A stretch of DNA of 5,806 bases from an uncultured Pseudomonadota bacterium (GTDB lineage Bacteria > Bdellovibrionota_B > Oligoflexia > Oligoflexales > CAILAO01). Below, piece after piece: positions 4,252-5,806 of this stretch. The notes under the pieces are model-generated. The model made no database searches. It had not been told where the DNA came from and saw nothing but the letters and a program-made list of their open reading frames with translations. The stretch's first letter is position 1; each line of letters begins with the position of its first letter. The stretch is taken from NCBI GenBank assembly GCA_903832105.1, contig CAILAO010000924.1, positions 1 to 5,806 of the forward strand, read 5' to 3'. Made by a program: the position numbers and the translations under genes.

Positions 4252-5016
4252 TTACTTCGTATAAGCACCGGTCATTAAAAATTCTCGTGCTAGTCCTTGG
4301 CGGTGAAATTCTCCCATAGTTGTTCCTGTAATCTTACACGGTAAAAATGGAAGATGGATGAATTCTGTATCACCTGGTTCCCAGTTATAAGCATCGAATA
4401 GATGATAGGTGAAATTAATCTCGTACTTTGTGGTTCCATGTTCATTTTCAGAAACCGTAACTTCTGCTTGCCCCCATCCATAATAGGAGCCGACAGCGCG
4501 ATACCAGTTTGGACTGTCAGAAGCAGTCACAGAGATGCCTGTTACGGACTTCGACACAATATCGTATTTTCCTGGTGAGAGGACTTCGGCTAAGCGTTTT
4601 GCTTCGGAAAGCTCGAATTCAAAATGTTCCTTGGCAGCCTTTGAACTTTCTAAGAGGCTTATCATATTAACGTCGAGGTTTGTTCCAGTATTCTCAAAAT
4701 AGTGGGACAAATGCCGCACAGCGTCTTCCCCATATTTTTCAGATGCCATAGGAAGTGACAAACCAGTCGTAATCATGTTTTTGCACAGGATCATCTGTTC
4801 TGTTGGTTCGTGTTGCCCATAAGGTCCTGCGCCGTTTCCGATATCGGGCATGGTAGGTTGATCATGGCCTTCGACGTATGAAAAAAGATTTCTGTCGTAG
4901 TCTTTAAGATTAGACCTTCCTTCAAAACCAGAACGACCGCATCCTGATGCTAATATAAATAATGAACACATAAAAGAAAGATAACTGGATTCAATTTTTT
5001 TTGATTTTAGCATCAT
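4252..5016 (-). CDS. Predicted lipoprotein, 254 aa, with conserved-looking C-terminal domain
   Basis: Starts at ATG 5016 with a strong AAGGAG six bases upstream (a second ATG follows directly). Residues 1-25 are a lipoprotein signal with a good lipobox (LASG|C), Cys26 being the predicted lipidated residue. The mature N terminus CGRSGFEGRSNLK resembles that of the 2937-3431 product. A Pro/Gly-rich linker covers about 50-72. A helical section (about 76-150) contains YGEDAVRHLSHYF and FELSEAKRLAEVL. The C-terminal part from about 157 is beta-rich, with YYGWGQAEVTV, YHLFDAYNWEPG (204-215) and GLAREFLMTG (241-250). Cys78 and Cys227 could form a disulfide in the periplasm. The DAYNW plus GLAREF pattern recalls C-terminal domains of secreted proteins and polymorphic-toxin tips, but only from memory. 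No catalytic motif can be assigned. It is the largest gene of the island. Confidence 0.92.
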   Translation of the reverse strand: MMLKSKKIESSYLSFMCSLFILASGCGRSGFEGRSNLKDYDRNLFSYVEGHDQPTMPDIGNGAGPYGQHEPTEQMILCKNMITTGLSLPMASEKYGEDAVRHLSHYFENTGTNLDVNMISLLESSKAAKEHFEFELSEAKRLAEVLSPGKYDIVSKSVTGISVTASDSPNWYRAVGSYYGWGQAEVTVSENEHGTTKYEINFTYHLFDAYNWEPGDTEFIHLPFLPCKITGTTMGEFHRQGLAREFLMTGAYTK

Positions 5017-5111
5017 AAACAGCTCCTTAATAATATATAAAATAACTACAAAATTAAAAATCTCTCATAAAAACAGTGGTCTTTTATTAATATCTGAACG
5101 AATTAGCAACA

Positions 5112-5129
5112 GGAATTTTAAAAAATTCC
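5112..5129. promoter_or_regulatory. Perfect 18-bp palindrome, operator-like
   Basis: GGAATTTT-AA-AAAATTCC has perfect 8-bp arms around a 2-bp centre, the form of a dimeric repressor site. It lies about 95 bp upstream of the 254-aa lipoprotein gene and about 75 bp before the membrane-protein stub. AT-rich palindromes arise easily by chance in DNA this AT-rich, so the call is tentative. Confidence 0.3.
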
Positions 5130-5204
5130 AAAAATCAGTTCTGGGTCAGAAATTACATTTGATTCCAAGTCCGCACAGACCGTCATAGTTTTCGTACTAT
5201 TTGC

Positions 5205-5227
5205 CGCCAGGATCTAATCTGGAAGGC
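5205..5227. repeat. Direct repeat block 1, right copy
   Basis: Matches 2030-2052 at 21 of 23 positions, same orientation. The two differences fall at third codon positions (GAC/GAT and CTC/CTA), so the peptide RQDLIWK is unchanged. Confidence 0.85.
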
Positions 5228-5264
5228 AATCGCATACATGGGATATCATAGCGACAAGGCTTAG
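5205..5264 (+). pseudogene. Stub of the small membrane-protein gene
   Basis: This stretch encodes RQDLIWKAIAYMGYHSDKA and a TAG stop. The intact gene at 1961-2164 has RQDLIWKAVAHMQYY, so 11 of the first 15 residues agree, and the DNA shares a 21/23 block. The tail ends about 25 residues earlier than in the intact gene. Upstream, the frame is open only to a TGA at 5160-5162 and has no ATG and no hydrophobic segment. An 8-mer TTCCAAGT (5163-5170) matches the start region of the intact gene, hinting that a shortened 5' part survives. It faces the intact HTH gene 33 bp away, the same convergent layout as at the left copy. Confidence 0.75.
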
Positions 5265-5297
5265 CTATTTTCTATTTCTCTCACGAAAAAACGAACG

Positions 5298-5738
5298 CTA
5301 TCTTTTTTGCTTTGGCATTTTTTTAGTTCGTGCCTTGATTTCAATGCCAAGGCTTTCTTCAACTTTTCTTTTCGAAATTAAAAGTTTCATCCAAGCGGTG
5401 AGTTCGTTTTCTGAATATGTGTTTTTTAATTCTTGAAATAATCCATCGATGATCGAAGGAGTTTCGATACCTTTGATTATGATGTGAGGATTTTCCAAAA
5501 TCTTTTTTGCTTCTTCATCAGAAAGACCGGCTTGATAAAAAAGCATCCTTGTATCTGACGTCACGCTTCCAAGTGATCGGCCTGCTCTCATATCGGAGAT
5601 AGCTTGCCTAGTGACGCCAATCGCTGTAGCTAACTTTTGAGACCTTCCATGACCGCTAGTAATAGATCTCGTTAAATTGCACCAAAAATTTCTAATGAGT
5701 GAGTCCCATTCAACAGCGGTTAGTTTTTTTTCAGTCAT
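5298..5738 (-). CDS. XRE/Cro-type helix-turn-helix transcriptional regulator
   Basis: A 146-residue protein from ATG 5738, with GAGAG about seven bases upstream. Residues 33-53 (SQKLATAIGVTRQAISDMRAG) are a textbook lambda-Cro-type helix-turn-helix: Q-x-LA-x2-IGV-x2-Q-AIS, with the second helix TRQAISDMR entering the major groove. The N-terminal 30 residues (WDSLIRNFWCNLTRSI) form a leading helix. The middle (SDEEAKKIL, then SIIDGLFQELKNTYSENELTAWMKLLISK) is helical and probably dimerises. The last 20 residues are strongly basic (KARTKKMPKQKR). There is no protease or metabolite-binding domain, so it is likely a simple repressor, perhaps of its own gene or of the membrane-protein partner it originally faced. 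A relative of its 3' end is preserved as a stub at 2193-2257. The 68-bp upstream segment is AT-rich, without a clear promoter. Confidence 0.92.
   Translation of the reverse strand: MTEKKLTAVEWDSLIRNFWCNLTRSITSGHGRSQKLATAIGVTRQAISDMRAGRSLGSVTSDTRMLFYQAGLSDEEAKKILENPHIIIKGIETPSIIDGLFQELKNTYSENELTAWMKLLISKRKVEESLGIEIKARTKKMPKQKR
5347..5363. repeat. Direct repeat block 2, right copy (exact 17-mer)
   Basis: Identical to 2241-2257 and inside the 3' end of the intact HTH gene. The two blocks are 119 bp apart here but 188 bp apart in the left copy, mainly because the membrane-protein gene is longer on the left. Confidence 0.9.
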
Positions 5739-5806
5739 TTTTTAGCTCTCGATAACTACTTTGTTTCATTAAATAATTACAATAATTCAAAGGTTAAGTC
5801 CAAAAA

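Noticed and set aside
4290..4481. Second minus-strand frame inside the 254-aa lipoprotein gene
   Set aside because: A shifted frame within a well-supported gene, with no start context of its own.

Overview
The window looks like accessory DNA, probably a plasmid or an integrated mobile element, from a Gram-negative bacterium. The Gram-negative call rests on two predicted lipoproteins and a predicted periplasmic solute-binding-like protein. The N-terminal style of the lipoproteins (Cys-Gly-Arg-Ser followed by a short polar stretch with S-x-[IL]-K) reminds me of Bdellovibrionota (Bdellovibrio/Oligoflexus-like predators and relatives). That assignment is from memory, not a search. No rRNA, tRNA, transposase, relaxase, replication protein or CRISPR array is visible.

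Region 1 (1-396) starts with the last codons of a gene entering from the left and a terminator-like hairpin. It then holds a dense non-coding control region: three CTGTACA boxes about one helical turn apart, a perfect 15-bp inverted repeat, an abrupt GC-skew reversal at the loop of that repeat, a G-rich tract and a tandem 9-bp repeat. Region 2 (397-777) is a small predicted ribbon-helix-helix-like protein directly downstream of those repeats. Together they look like a relaxosome/origin or partition locus with its accessory DNA-binding protein; this is inference.

Region 3 (778-1199) has no convincing gene but contains competing hairpins around a Shine-Dalgarno sequence. Region 4 (1200-2164) is a three-gene plus-strand operon: a 70-aa protein of unknown function, a very acidic zinc-knuckle protein, and a small one-pass membrane protein.

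Region 5 (2258 to about 5160) is an island of four minus-strand envelope genes: a PstS-like solute-binding-fold protein, a small lipoprotein, a small membrane protein and a 254-aa lipoprotein. Region 6 (5298-5738) is an intact minus-strand XRE/Cro-type helix-turn-helix gene.

The main discovery is that the island is bracketed by two degenerate copies of one gene pair, [small membrane protein -> <- HTH regulator]. The left copy keeps the membrane-protein gene intact and only a frameshifted 3' stub of the HTH gene (2193-2257). The right copy keeps the HTH gene intact and only a stub of the membrane-protein gene (5205-5264). Neither stub is explained by the intact genes. The pair marks the edges of a roughly 3.1-kb duplication or insertion whose flanks lost opposite partners.
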